Assembly: GCF_001622165.1 (NCBI RefSeq)
Contig: NZ_LVWG01000030.1
Coordinates: 1 to 64,000 of the forward strand
DNA length: 64,000 bases
Direction: 5' to 3'
DNA from: Pelodictyon luteolum
GTDB lineage: Bacteria; Bacteroidota; Chlorobiia; Chlorobiales; Chlorobiaceae
In this document: positions 25,345 to 34,754 of the stretch, in pieces
Position numbering within the stretch: position 1 is the stretch's first letter
How the letters are laid out: every line of letters begins with the position of its first letter
Position numbers and translations under genes: made by a program
Notes under the pieces: model-generated
The model's database searches: none
The model's input: the letters and a program-made list of their open reading frames with translations, nothing else
What the model was told of the DNA's origin: nothing

Positions 25345-27083
25345 ATTGCATCAGGTACGAAGACCTGCGCCCTCTAGACCGCCAGTTCGGAGCCTTCATC
25401 ATGCGTCACTCCTCGATGCCCGGCGATGCTGTCCTCAGGGTGCTTGCATCGCTCGCAAGCAGAGTTCCTGACCGGGGGGACGTATGCCTTGATCTCCAGA
25501 CAGTTGCGGGGCGTGAGATTCTTGCCGGTGATGAGCACGTGACGATGCCGGAACTCCCGGAACTGCTTTCCATACTCAGTCGGAGCGGTGTCGTTTCTGA
25601 AGGGGACGGGAACCTGCCGCTAGTGAGGGGGAGAGGAAGCCTTCTCTACCTCCATCGTTACTGGACTGCTGAATCGGGCCTGGCCGGGAACATTCTCAAG
25701 CGGTGCAGAACGCCTCAGGTCTCTTTTGATGAGGATGCCCTGAAGGACGGGCTTGACAGGCTTTTTGACGAGGAAGGGATGCAGCGGACTGCTGCCCGCC
25801 ATGCACTTCTGCGACGCTTTTCGGTGATTGCCGGCGGTCCGGGCACCGGCAAGACCTCAACCGTCGTCAAAATCCTCGCACTGCTTGCCGGTGAAGACGG
25901 CATGGGCGGAGGACGGATCGCCATGGCGGCACCGACCGGCAAGGCTGCACTGCGCCTCAGCGGATCGGTGAGGATGCAGAAGGCCGCGCTCGATTGTACA
26001 GAAGCAGCACGCCGGGCGATTCCCGACGAAGCCTCAACCCTGCACCGCCTGCTTCAGGCCATACCAGGCACGGGGAGGTTCCGTCACGGCCCCCTTAACC
26101 CTCTGCCTTTCGATACGGTCGTCGTCGACGAGGCTTCGATGGTCGCCCTCCCGCTGATGCATGCATTCGTCTCAGCGCTTTCCCCTTCGTGCCGCCTGAT
26201 TCTTCTCGGAGACCCTGACCAGCTCGCATCGGTCGAGGCGGGGGCTGTGCTCGGCGACATATGCGCTGCTGCGGCCCTTCCCGGTACGCCGCTTTACGGA
26301 TCCGTCACCGTTCTTGAGAGAAACTACCGCTTTGAGGGTGGTTCGTCCATTAGTGATCTTGCCCGCTCTGTCAACGGGGGCAGGGTGGAGGAGGCGCTGG
26401 GGCTGCTTGCCGCAGGGAGGGATCGGGGAGTTGTGCTTCGTCCCCCGTTCAGTCGTTGGAGTGAGCTGGACAGAGTACCGGAGGAACTGGCGGCCGCAAT
26501 CATCGAAGGGTACCGCCCGTTTCTCGAGGCCGGGAACCCGTCGGCGGCGCTTCTGGCGTTCGACCGGTTCCGGCTGCTTGGAGCCATCAGTGACGCTCCG
26601 GGACTTTCTGGAGTCAGAGGGCTCAATATGGCGGCAGAGATTGTTCTCAGGCGCCAGGGTCTCATCGACCCCTCATCTCTTTTTTACCACGGCCGGCCGG
26701 TCATGGTCAGAGAGAACGACTACGCAATGCGGCTGTTCAACGGCGATACGGGGATCGTATTCAATGACCCCGGAGCGGGTCCAATGGTATGGTTCAGTGC
26801 GCCCGATGGCTCGATGCGGCCGGTTCCGCCCGAAAGGCTCCCGAAGCATGAAACAGCCTACGCCGTCACCATACACAAGAGCCAGGGTTCGGAATTCGAT
26901 GCCGTGCTCATGGTGCTGCCGCCGGAGGATTCTCCAATGCTTTCGCGGGAGCTTCTCTATACAGCCATCACCCGTGCACGCCGCAGTGTGGAAATCAGGG
27001 CTGATCCTGAAACCTTCTCAGCCGCCATCAGGCAGAGAAGAATAAGGGTATCGGGTCTGAAAGACGCCCTTCTCAACCCTTAG
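25341..27083 (+). CDS. recD: exodeoxyribonuclease V alpha subunit RecD
   Basis: 5'-3' helicase subunit of RecBCD, 580 residues. The N-terminal domain (1-130) contacts RecB/RecC. The helicase core has Walker A IAGGPGTGKTSTVVKILALL (about 169-188), DEASMVALPLMHAF (Walker B), LLGDPDQLASVEAG, and the C-terminal AYAVTIHKSQGSEFDAVLMVLP and LLYTAITRARRSVEI motifs. The start overlaps recB (ATGA). The stop overlaps by 4 bp with the convergent 5-oxoprolinase gene and no terminator stem is visible there. The order recC-recB-recD is the common one. Confidence 0.96.
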   Translation: MNCIRYEDLRPLDRQFGAFIMRHSSMPGDAVLRVLASLASRVPDRGDVCLDLQTVAGREILAGDEHVTMPELPELLSILSRSGVVSEGDGNLPLVRGRGSLLYLHRYWTAESGLAGNILKRCRTPQVSFDEDALKDGLDRLFDEEGMQRTAARHALLRRFSVIAGGPGTGKTSTVVKILALLAGEDGMGGGRIAMAAPTGKAALRLSGSVRMQKAALDCTEAARRAIPDEASTLHRLLQAIPGTGRFRHGPLNPLPFDTVVVDEASMVALPLMHAFVSALSPSCRLILLGDPDQLASVEAGAVLGDICAAAALPGTPLYGSVTVLERNYRFEGGSSISDLARSVNGGRVEEALGLLAAGRDRGVVLRPPFSRWSELDRVPEELAAAIIEGYRPFLEAGNPSAALLAFDRFRLLGAISDAPGLSGVRGLNMAAEIVLRRQGLIDPSSLFYHGRPVMVRENDYAMRLFNGDTGIVFNDPGAGPMVWFSAPDGSMRPVPPERLPKHETAYAVTIHKSQGSEFDAVLMVLPPEDSPMLSRELLYTAITRARRSVEIRADPETFSAAIRQRRIRVSGLKDALLNP

Positions 27084-30000
27084 GAGGAGGGGTTTCCATA
27101 CCCTCCGCCTCCCGGCGTTGCGATCTCGACACCTTCACCCGGCTGCATAATGCGCTCGATCCGGCCGCCTGCGGGGATTGCTGTGCCATCCTGCAGGATG
27201 ATCAGATTGAGCCCGCAGGCTCCGCTGCCACCCCCTTCGAGCCCGAATGGCGCCCTGTCCCTCCGCTCGGAAATCACGCTGAGCTGCATCGGCATGTGGA
27301 AGCTGACCCTTCGAACGACCCCGTCGCCACCACGATTCCGTCCGTTGCCTCCGCTTCCCCGTCTGATGGCAAACCGCTCGATTTCAACCCCGGGATACCG
27401 TTCTTCGAGGATTTCGGAATCGGTGATTCTGGTATTGGTCATGTGCACCTGCACGGCCGAAGCGCCCTCTCTCGACGCTGTGGCTCCGGACCCGCCCGGT
27501 ATGGTTTCATAGTACTGGCTTCCCGACCCGTCCGGCGGGCCGAAGAGGAGGTTGTTCATGGTGCCCTGGGATGCAGCTGCGCTGCCGAACGCACCGAGGA
27601 GAACGTCGACGATGCGTTGTGAGGTCTCGACATTGCCGATGGCCACCGCTGCCTTCGGGGATGGGCTGAGGATGCTCCCATCCGGGATGATGATGTCGAC
27701 CGGTTCAAGGCAGCCTGAGTTCAGCGGAATGTCCCCGGCAGCCAGGACCCTGAGCAGGTAGAGAACTGCCGCCCTTGTGACGGCCGGGGGGGCGTTCATG
27801 TTTCCGGGATCCTCCTGTGCGCTGCCGGTGAAGTCGAAAACTGCACGGGGATCCTTATCTGGCGGTGAGGTGATGCTAACCCTGACCCGGATAACTGCGC
27901 CGTTGTCCATGGTGTCGCTGCAGGATGCCCTGTAAGAGCCGGTCTCGGCGGCTATTTTTCTGAAAAGCGCATGGATGGCATGACGTGCGTTCAGGCGGAT
28001 GAAGTGCATGTACTGGCTGACCCGGTCCAGGCCGTAGCGCTGGATAACCGCATTGAGCTCCTCCAGCCCCCGGTTGTTGGCCGCAACCTGTGCTTCAAGG
28101 TCTGAGATCCGTTCAGGGAGATTGCGTGCCGGCCAGGGGCCGGAAGAAAGGAGTTCAAGCAGCTCTTTTTTGCGGAAACGGCCCCGACGCACCAGATGGA
28201 AACTGCTGATGACAACCCCTTCTTCCTCAATAGAGCGGCTGAAAGGGGGCATCGAACCGGGAGTTGTGCCGCCGATGTCTGCATGGTGACCGCGGTTGGC
28301 GAGATAGAATGACGGATGCGTGCTGAGGCTGAAGACCGGCGTGACGACGGTCATGTCGGGCAGGTGCGAGCCTCCGCGGTGGGGGTTGTTTGCAAGCAGA
28401 ACATCTCCAGGCTCCAGCTCTCCGGCATTGTCTTCGATAAGGCAGCGGACGGCCTCTTCCATGGCACCGAGATGGACGGGTATATGCGGTGCATTGGACA
28501 CAAGCCGTCCTTCAGCGTCGAAGAGGGCACATGAAAAGTCGCGACGCTCCTTCATGTTGACGGAGTACGCGGTGTTTTCCAGCGAGCTTCCCATCTGTTC
28601 GGGAATGTTCATGAAGAGGTTGTGGAATACCTCCAGGAGGACGGGATCGGGTTTCAGAACGGGTGAGTCATGGCAAGCTTCATGCACTGCCCCGAAAGGG
28701 CTCACGCGTTGCATGAGGATTGATCCTGCATGGTCGAAAAGGGCCTCATATCCCTTTTTTACGAACAGGGTCAGCTGGCTGTCGACAACCATTGCCGGTC
28801 CGGAGATCCGGGTTCCCGGCATGAGCGCTTCCAGACGGCAGCAGGGGGCATCGACCCAGCCATCTTCTGTCCATAGTGGTGTCTTGGAGGAAATGGCATC
28901 TTCTGGCAGCGCCCGGTCTGGAGATGCAGAAGCTCCGGGTGCAGTGCCGCTTCGGGGGTTCCCGGTCCCGACTTCGACCCTCATACTGACTACCTCCAGC
29001 GAACGGACGGAGGGCATGAACCCGTAGCGTGTATGGTAGAAGGCGGTGAAACGTTCAAGAATGGTGTTGATGCCGGCGACTGCTTTATGCGGCGAACTGA
29101 GCGATGCGGGCACAGAGAGCCAGCTATCGGTGCCTCTGGGGCGGATGTCGAGAAAGATCGCTGTTCGGGCGGCGGCGGCATCGGCTCCGATGATATCGAG
29201 GAGCTTCGTGCTTAAGGCGTCAGCCTTCAGTTCCAGTGCAGCAAGAAGGGTCCCTGTCAGCGGCATCATCACCGGCTCAATGGCACGCTCGGTTTTTTCA
29301 GCCATCGCGATCCCCCATGCCGAAAGCACGGACGCGTGGCGGGGGATGGCGATTGTTGGGATGGAAAGGATGTCGGCGACATCACAGGCATGCTGTGCAG
29401 CGGCGCCGCCGAATCCGATGAGCGCATGGGTGCGGATGTCATAGCCGCGTGAGACCGAAATGCCCTTCATGGCACGGCACATGATGGCATTGGCTACTTC
29501 TAGGAACCCGGCAGCAAGGCTTGAGGAGTCGTATTGAGTATTTGTTGCATCGGTGACCTTCCGGGCGAGTTCGCTGAAAAGGTGGTGCGCAGCCCCGGCA
29601 TCAAGCCTGCCGTCTCCCGAGGGACCGAACGTGGCAGGGATGGAGGCGGGGATGATGCGCCCGAGAATGAGGTTTGCATCGGTCAGGGTGAGGGGACCGC
29701 CAAGGCCGTAACAGGCGGGGCCGGGATTCGAGCCCGCCGACTGAGGTCCGACGCGCAGCCGCTGGCCGTCGAACCAGAGGACCGATCCGCCACCGGCCGC
29801 CACGGTCTGTATGTCGAGCATCTCGGTATGGAAGGGAACATTGTCTATCGTGGTCTCGAAGCGGTGCTCAAGCGAGCCGGCATATCGTGATACATCGGTC
29901 GAGGTTCCACCCATGTCGAAGCCTATCGCCTCAGTGAAGCCAAGGCGCCCCGCCTCTCCGGCATAGCCCAGCAACCCTCCGGCAGGACCGGAGAGAATGG

Positions 30001-30769
30001 TGTCGATGGCCCGGAGCCGGTCGGCATCCCGTAGCCCGCCCGAACTCTGCATGAACTCAATCGGCACGTCGCCAGCCAGGCTGCGGAGGGAGAGAACATA
30101 GGAAAACAGGGCAGGGGAGAGGTAAGCCTCGATCATGGCCGACTGACCCCGTTTGAGCATATTGATCTGCGGCATGATTTCATGCGACGTCACCACATGC
30201 GTAAACCCGGCTCCGTCCCGTGCAAGCTCATGCATGATTTTTTCATGGCGGGGATTTTTCCATGCATGTTTCAGCACGATGGCCAGACTCCTGAACCCCA
30301 GATCCCTGAGTTCCAGAAGGGAGGCGAGTGCTGCTTCGGAATCGAGGGGGCGGCGGATGGTGCCATCCGGCCCGATAGCTTCATCGATTCCCCGTACGGC
30401 CTGATGGAGCGGCGGCTGTTTTTCGATAGAGAGGGCAAAAAGATCCGGCCTGGTAGCGTTGCCGATCTCGAGCAGGTCCTCGAAGCCTGCCGTAACTGCA
30501 AAGGCGGCAGGAGCCCCTTTGCGTTCAAGAAGGGCATTGGTGGCCACCGTCGTGCCGATCCTGATGCGCTCGATTCCGGCAGAACTGAGGGGCCGGGAGT
30601 CCTCAATCCCCATAAGGCTCCGGATGCCGGCAATGCCTGCATCCGGCCATCTGCCGGACTCCGAGAGCAGCTTAATGGAGTGTAGCGAACCTTCCGGGTC
30701 AATGCCGATGACGTCGGTGAATGTCCCTCCCCGGTCTACGGCGAAATTCCATCGTGCCGTCCGGCTCAT
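27080..30769 (-). CDS. fused 5-oxoprolinase / hydantoinase HyuA-HyuB protein
   Basis: ATP-dependent opening of 5-oxoproline (or a hydantoin) to the amino acid. The single chain of about 1229 residues joins HyuA (about 1-700) and HyuB (about 715-1229), as in eukaryotic 5-oxoprolinase. HyuA shows FAVDRGGTFTDVIG at its start and GFDMGGTSTDVSRYAG, both phosphate-binding motifs of the ASKHA fold. HyuB shows NPHRGGSHLPDMTVVTPVF, NRGHHADIGGTTPGSMPPFS and the C-terminal ATPGGGGYGNP. I take ATG 30769, one base after the stop of the small HTH gene, because the upstream extension is unlike the family. Substrate cannot be told apart from sequence. Confidence 0.9.
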   Translation of the reverse strand: MSRTARWNFAVDRGGTFTDVIGIDPEGSLHSIKLLSESGRWPDAGIAGIRSLMGIEDSRPLSSAGIERIRIGTTVATNALLERKGAPAAFAVTAGFEDLLEIGNATRPDLFALSIEKQPPLHQAVRGIDEAIGPDGTIRRPLDSEAALASLLELRDLGFRSLAIVLKHAWKNPRHEKIMHELARDGAGFTHVVTSHEIMPQINMLKRGQSAMIEAYLSPALFSYVLSLRSLAGDVPIEFMQSSGGLRDADRLRAIDTILSGPAGGLLGYAGEAGRLGFTEAIGFDMGGTSTDVSRYAGSLEHRFETTIDNVPFHTEMLDIQTVAAGGGSVLWFDGQRLRVGPQSAGSNPGPACYGLGGPLTLTDANLILGRIIPASIPATFGPSGDGRLDAGAAHHLFSELARKVTDATNTQYDSSSLAAGFLEVANAIMCRAMKGISVSRGYDIRTHALIGFGGAAAQHACDVADILSIPTIAIPRHASVLSAWGIAMAEKTERAIEPVMMPLTGTLLAALELKADALSTKLLDIIGADAAAARTAIFLDIRPRGTDSWLSVPASLSSPHKAVAGINTILERFTAFYHTRYGFMPSVRSLEVVSMRVEVGTGNPRSGTAPGASASPDRALPEDAISSKTPLWTEDGWVDAPCCRLEALMPGTRISGPAMVVDSQLTLFVKKGYEALFDHAGSILMQRVSPFGAVHEACHDSPVLKPDPVLLEVFHNLFMNIPEQMGSSLENTAYSVNMKERRDFSCALFDAEGRLVSNAPHIPVHLGAMEEAVRCLIEDNAGELEPGDVLLANNPHRGGSHLPDMTVVTPVFSLSTHPSFYLANRGHHADIGGTTPGSMPPFSRSIEEEGVVISSFHLVRRGRFRKKELLELLSSGPWPARNLPERISDLEAQVAANNRGLEELNAVIQRYGLDRVSQYMHFIRLNARHAIHALFRKIAAETGSYRASCSDTMDNGAVIRVRVSITSPPDKDPRAVFDFTGSAQEDPGNMNAPPAVTRAAVLYLLRVLAAGDIPLNSGCLEPVDIIIPDGSILSPSPKAAVAIGNVETSQRIVDVLLGAFGSAAASQGTMNNLLFGPPDGSGSQYYETIPGGSGATASREGASAVQVHMTNTRITDSEILEERYPGVEIERFAIRRGSGGNGRNRGGDGVVRRVSFHMPMQLSVISERRDRAPFGLEGGGSGACGLNLIILQDGTAIPAGGRIERIMQPGEGVEIATPGGGGYGNPSS

Positions 30770-30770
30770 C

Positions 30771-30950
30771 TCAGGCTTTAGGCTCCCAGTAGCAGCGCTT
30801 CGGGGACAGAATGGCCCCCTCATCCTTCAGCTCCTTCATTGCCTTGTCCACGTCCTTGCGATCAAGTCCGCTTTTTTCGGCAATCTGGCCTGCGCTCATT
30901 GCCGTGCCCTCTTTTTTCAGTACCTCAAGTACCGCTTCCTTGTTGTTCAT
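30771..30950 (-). CDS. small winged-helix-type DNA-binding protein
   Basis: A 59-residue protein from ATG 30950. The longer frame to 31055 adds a low-complexity Gly-Asn stretch encoded by a GTTACC repeat and is unlikely to be translated. The sequence [44 protein letters not shown] has the pattern of a compact winged helix: helix, helix-turn-helix ([23 protein letters not shown]), then a wing near LSPKRCYW. It ends one base before the 5-oxoprolinase start, so the two are almost certainly one transcript. It may regulate that gene or act elsewhere; no target is evident. Confidence 0.75.
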   Translation of the reverse strand: MNNKEAVLEVLKKEGTAMSAGQIAEKSGLDRKDVDKAMKELKDEGAILSPKRCYWEPKA

Positions 30951-31004
30951 GATATCGTTATTAATGTAATGACAGGGTAAACAGAGAGCGTTGAGGGTGG
31001 TATT

Positions 31005-31022
31005 GTTACCGTTACCGTTACC
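31005..31022 (+). repeat. three tandem GTTACC hexamers
   Basis: GTTACC occurs three times without gaps, followed by a degenerate TTTACC at 31023-31028. It lies 55 bases upstream of the small HTH gene, in its leader. It may be a simple microsatellite or a repeated operator. Confidence 0.7.
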
Positions 31023-31081
31023 TTTACCATGCTCTGCCGCTGGTGTTGTCGCCATGGCAGTGCAAATGTAAGGAATTTTGG

Positions 31082-31555
31082 CTATTCCTCCGTTCTCAGG
31101 CTGATTCTTCTTCTGGTGTAGGTCTCATAGTCGGGCACCAGCCTCTGATAGACCCGATCCATCAGCGGGGAGGATATCATGAAGTCTGCCGATGCACGGT
31201 TGCAGGCCGTCGGGATGTTCCAGACGACCGCCATGCGGAGCAGCGCCTTCACGTCGGGATCATGTGGCTGCGGTTCGAGCGGATCCCAGAAAAAGATGAG
31301 GAAATCGAGTTCCTCTTTGGCAATCATGGCACCGATCTGCTGATCGCCGCCAAGCGGACCGCTCATGAGCCTGTTGACGGTAAGGCGGAGTTCCATTTCG
31401 AATACGCGCCCCGTTGTTCCGGTTGCAAACAGGGTATGGCGCTCCAGAAGGTCGCGGTTATACTTGGCCCATGCCAGAAGATCGGCTTTCTTGTTGTCGT
31501 GTGCGACAAGGGCGATCTTCTTCGAGCTTTCCATCACTACTTCGATCTCTTGCAT
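31082..31555 (-). CDS. mgsA: methylglyoxal synthase
   Basis: Converts dihydroxyacetone phosphate to methylglyoxal and phosphate, a bypass that relieves phosphate shortage or sugar-phosphate stress. The 157-residue product carries the family landmarks [14 protein letters not shown] (Asp 20 region), [24 protein letters not shown] (catalytic Asp), [20 protein letters not shown] and [18 protein letters not shown]. Length fits the family. A shorter start at residue 8 ([10 protein letters not shown]) is possible. It stands alone on the minus strand, with a roughly 300-bp spacer before the divergent DsrE-like gene. Confidence 0.95.
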   Translation of the reverse strand: MQEIEVVMESSKKIALVAHDNKKADLLAWAKYNRDLLERHTLFATGTTGRVFEMELRLTVNRLMSGPLGGDQQIGAMIAKEELDFLIFFWDPLEPQPHDPDVKALLRMAVVWNIPTACNRASADFMISSPLMDRVYQRLVPDYETYTRRRISLRTEE

Positions 31556-31856
31556 CGTTTCATCAGTTTGGTTGAGTGGTCATCATGCGGCAGTTCGTTC
31601 ACCGGTGAGTGTGGGCAATATCGACAGTTAACGGGCTGGATGCACAAGGGTTCCGGAATGTTTTCAGCTCCGTAACATATTGTATCATAATTGTTAACTG
31701 TTGTCTGACGTCCCGCTTTTCGTATTTTACTTCTGCCGTCGACGGTAACGCATTCGTCATGAATCAACCCGCTATGCATCCGGCCGCGGCAACGCTCACC
31801 AATAGGGCCCGGATCGTTCCGATCCGCCCATCAACCATTCACAAGGAGAAATACAT
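31556..31856. other. divergent spacer mgsA / DsrE-like gene
   Basis: About 300 bp with no convincing ORF or RNA gene. It must hold promoters for both directions. AAGGAG at 31842-31847 is the RBS of the rightward gene. Confidence 0.5.
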
Positions 31857-32321
31857 ATGAAAGCGTTCCTGAAACTCTTTACCCTCGCAGCCCTCATGCT
31901 TGCGCTGCCGGCACCTTCCCCCGCCTCGGCCGCCGATGCTCCGGCACAGGCCGAAGCTGCTGATGCAAACGGGATCTTCGTCGTCCTTACCGATGCCGAA
32001 CCCATGACGCAGATGATGGCACTCGTACTCTCCACCCAGACCCTCCAGCAGGGCCGTCAGGTGCAGGTGCTGCTTTGCGGCCCTGCCGGCAGCCTTGCCA
32101 TGAAGAACAGCGCCCAAAAGATGTTCAAGCCGCTCGACAAGTCGCCGCAGATGCTCCTCAAGGGGCTCATCGCCAAAGGCGTGAAGGTCGAACTCTGCCC
32201 GCTTTACCTACCCAATACCGGAAAGAATGCCGGGGAGATGATTGAAGGCGTCACCATCGCCAAACCTCCGGTTGTTGCCGCTTCCATGGCTGCCGAGGGC
32301 ATGAAGCTGTTCACGTTCTGA
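31857..32321 (+). CDS. periplasmic DsrE/DsrF-like protein
   Basis: A 154-residue protein with a Sec signal peptide (hydrophobic 5-19, cleavage near ASAA-DA) followed by a DsrE-like fold. GIFVVLTDAEPMTQMMALVLSTQ gives the first strand and helix, and QVQVLLCGPAGSLAM carries a Cys at the position where DsrE/TusD-like proteins bind persulfide. A second Cys lies in VKVELCPLYLP. The family moves sulfur between proteins, but many secreted members are uncharacterised. A strong AAGGAG RBS precedes the ATG and a bidirectional terminator follows, so it is a single-gene unit. A role in periplasmic sulfur handling is inference. Confidence 0.8.
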   Translation: MKAFLKLFTLAALMLALPAPSPASAADAPAQAEAADANGIFVVLTDAEPMTQMMALVLSTQTLQQGRQVQVLLCGPAGSLAMKNSAQKMFKPLDKSPQMLLKGLIAKGVKVELCPLYLPNTGKNAGEMIEGVTIAKPPVVAASMAAEGMKLFTF

Positions 32322-32373
32322 GCTGAACGGGCTGAACTGAGTAAAAAGGACATGCAATAATGCAATAGATAAG

Positions 32374-32407
32374 AATAAGAAAAGCGCCATGGGGCGCTTT
32401 TCTTATT
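32374..32407. terminator. bidirectional intrinsic terminator
   Basis: Perfect 15-bp stem, AATAAGAAAAGCGCC (32374-32388) with GGCGCTTTTCTTATT (32393-32407), around a four-base loop. The A and T runs at the stem sides give U tracts in both directions, between convergent genes. Confidence 0.9.
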
Positions 32408-32467
32408 GGAGTGATTTCCTGCAGCCGATTGAGATTTCCCGCAGCTGAGTGAATCTGCCGGGTATCA

Positions 32468-33058
32468 TCAATAGTAGACGAGGGCGTAGAAGAGGTTCTT
32501 TTTGAGCTCGCTGTATACAAATCTGCAGCTGATGCTGTTTTTCCACCAGAGGATGGGATCCCACCATTCCGGGCTGGTTGCGATGAGTATGAAGCTTTGC
32601 GGTGTTTTCCTGAATGCCTGTCTCCAGGTGCTCTTGAGGCGGAACATATGCGGAGGGTCGCTGACGACAAGGGCTTTCTTCCATCCATTCTTTTTCATCG
32701 TCTCTGCGGTGTTGAACGCCTCATCCCAGGTGGTTTCAGAACGGCTGTCCACGCTTATGGCGCTGAGCGGCACTCCGAGGGAGACCATTCTCTTTTGACG
32801 CCAGTTAAGCTTTCCGGGCCGGTAATAGCGCTCATCGATGCCGGTCAGGATGACCCGGGGAGCATATCCGCTCCGGTACAGTTCAGCGCCTTTGCGCACG
32901 CGCCGTCCGCTGTCACCTCCGAGGATGACGATTACATCGGTTTTTTCGGGGGCTTCTGCCTGAAATGAGAGCAGAAAGCCCAGAGAGAGGAATCCTGCAC
33001 CGGCGAGAATGGCTGCAACCAGCAGGATGGTGAGAGTGGTTTTGAGCAGTTGTATCAT
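32468..33058 (-). CDS. DUF218 (SanA/YdcF-like) membrane protein
   Basis: A 196-residue DUF218 protein. The N-terminal TM helix (about 8-32) is followed by a Rossmann-like domain: DVIVILGGDSGRRVRKGAELYRSG, ILTGIDE, SRSETTWDEAFNTAETMKKNGWKKALVVSDPPHMFR. The GGD, SxxTWDEA and VVSDPPHMFR motifs are typical of the family. Members influence envelope barrier function and vancomycin resistance in enteric bacteria, but the reaction is unknown. It lies alone on the minus strand, ending against the bidirectional terminator. Confidence 0.85.
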   Translation of the reverse strand: MIQLLKTTLTILLVAAILAGAGFLSLGFLLSFQAEAPEKTDVIVILGGDSGRRVRKGAELYRSGYAPRVILTGIDERYYRPGKLNWRQKRMVSLGVPLSAISVDSRSETTWDEAFNTAETMKKNGWKKALVVSDPPHMFRLKSTWRQAFRKTPQSFILIATSPEWWDPILWWKNSISCRFVYSELKKNLFYALVYY

Positions 33059-33303
33059 CGTCGTGCGCCGTTCGGTGTTACTCTGTGCTGTCCCGTCACC
33101 GGAACAGGGCCGGACGGGCAGTTTATGATGGCATTAATTGCCGAATCATCCAAAAACAATCTTCCGCCCAACGGGGTATCGATGATTTTCCTGTGGCTGG
33201 ACGGACAGTGTGGAGTTCTTTATTTTTAGCCGCCCCGAACGCCTCAGAGAGAGAGAGGATAAGGGGAGAGGGATTCGACGAATATTGAGCTGGACGATGC
33301 CTC

Positions 33304-34698
33304 TCAGAGCGGTATGGCCTGGCTGTAGAGGCTGTACCGGGAGAGAATGTTCTGGGCGTAGCGGACCGGCATGCCTCCGTTGCAGTACCCGTATTTTGAA
33401 GCTTCGTCACGGTAATAGAGCGGTTTGGACTTCAGGCGGAGATAGTGTTCAACATTTTCTTCCCAGCGGTTGGGGTCCTTGCCGAACTTCTTTGCCAGCG
33501 CCTGAGCATCACGCACATGCCCCGGGCCTACATTGTAGGATGCCAGAATGAATTTCATCCGTGTTTCCTGATCAGGGATGTCACTCCATTCCTTCTGCAG
33601 CGATCGGATGTAGAGTGTTCCGGCCTTGAGGTTTGCCTCAGGGTCGAAGAGGTTATAAATGCCGTACATGCCGGCCGTCTGGGGCATCAGCTGCATGAGG
33701 CCGGATGCTCCTGCCCATGAAACTGCTCCGGGGTCAAACTGAGACTCTTCATAGATGAGGGAAGCCAGCAGTCGCCAGTCCCATCCGACTGTTGCGGCAT
33801 AGCGCCTGATCAGGCGGTCATAGGGAGATATTTCCCCTTGTTTTCCGGAATAGAAAATGCTGATGGCCCTTTTTCTGAAGGTGTACTGCTGTTCATAGTA
33901 CTTCAGGTGAAGCACAGCGAAGAGGGTAGCTGTGGACTTCTCTGAGAGCCACCGGTTGAGCGCATGAAGGAGTTCCGGCGAATGTCGTCCGAGGCCCCAG
34001 GCCAGAGGCTGGCTCAAACTGATTGGAACCGTGGTGTCAAGGTCCGGGAAAAGTGTGCGGTGGGCGGTGGCAATGTCCCGGTCTGCTACGGTATGGGTGA
34101 TGGCTCCCTTGGATACATCCCGGATGAGCTCGCTCGTCGTTCTCTCTCCCGGAACCGTTACGATTTCCACGTTAATGCCTTCCTCCCGCCGGAGTTTCAT
34201 GAGTTCGGTGTAGTATGCGGATTCCTTGCGGACATGCACCTGCCGGCCTTCAAGGTCACCGACGCTCTCTACCGGTTTGCCGCCAGGGTTCTTTTTCTGG
34301 ATCAGGACCTGCCGGGTATAGCTGATCGGATCAGAAAACTCCACCATGGTCCTTCGGTCGGGAGTGATGGTAAGGTTGTGGGCGACGAGGTCGCCTTCCC
34401 CTGCCTGCAGCCGGTCGAGCTGGCTGTTGAGGTCACGGACGACAACTACCTCCATCTGAAGCCCGAGACTGGTGCAGAAGCTTTTGGCGGCTTCATAGCT
34501 GAACCCCATCGGTGTTCCGCGGTAGATGAAGTAGTTGATGGGATCGTAGCTGAGCAGCACCCGCACGGTGCCGCTCTCCCTGATCTCTTCGAGGTCCCTG
34601 TGGCTGCGGAAGAACAGCAGATAGGCAAGGGGGAGAAGCAGGACTGCCAGCACCGGGATGAGCTGCTTGAAGGTCGAGGATGGGGCGCTTGTTTTCAT
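33304..34698 (-). CDS. MltF-like membrane-bound lytic murein transglycosylase
   Basis: Cleaves peptidoglycan glycan strands to 1,6-anhydro ends. ATG 34698 gives a 464-residue protein starting with a membrane anchor (about 12-30). A periplasmic solute-binding (SBP_bac_3) domain follows (about 40-270; GTVRVLLSYDPINYFIYRG, GDLVAHNLTITPDR), then an SLT lysozyme-like domain (about 300-430; LLASLIYEESQFDPGAVSWAG with catalytic Glu, and ASGLMQLMP). The two-domain order is that of MltF. The upstream ParA gene ends 56 bp before the start, so they may share a transcript. The longer frame to 34791 has no anchor at its front and is less likely. Confidence 0.9.
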   Translation of the reverse strand: MKTSAPSSTFKQLIPVLAVLLLPLAYLLFFRSHRDLEEIRESGTVRVLLSYDPINYFIYRGTPMGFSYEAAKSFCTSLGLQMEVVVVRDLNSQLDRLQAGEGDLVAHNLTITPDRRTMVEFSDPISYTRQVLIQKKNPGGKPVESVGDLEGRQVHVRKESAYYTELMKLRREEGINVEIVTVPGERTTSELIRDVSKGAITHTVADRDIATAHRTLFPDLDTTVPISLSQPLAWGLGRHSPELLHALNRWLSEKSTATLFAVLHLKYYEQQYTFRKRAISIFYSGKQGEISPYDRLIRRYAATVGWDWRLLASLIYEESQFDPGAVSWAGASGLMQLMPQTAGMYGIYNLFDPEANLKAGTLYIRSLQKEWSDIPDQETRMKFILASYNVGPGHVRDAQALAKKFGKDPNRWEENVEHYLRLKSKPLYYRDEASKYGYCNGGMPVRYAQNILSRYSLYSQAIPL

Positions 34699-34754
34699 GC
34701 AGAGAGTGTGTGAAAGACAGAAAGCGTTGCCTTGATGGGGGCCTTCGGGACGCC

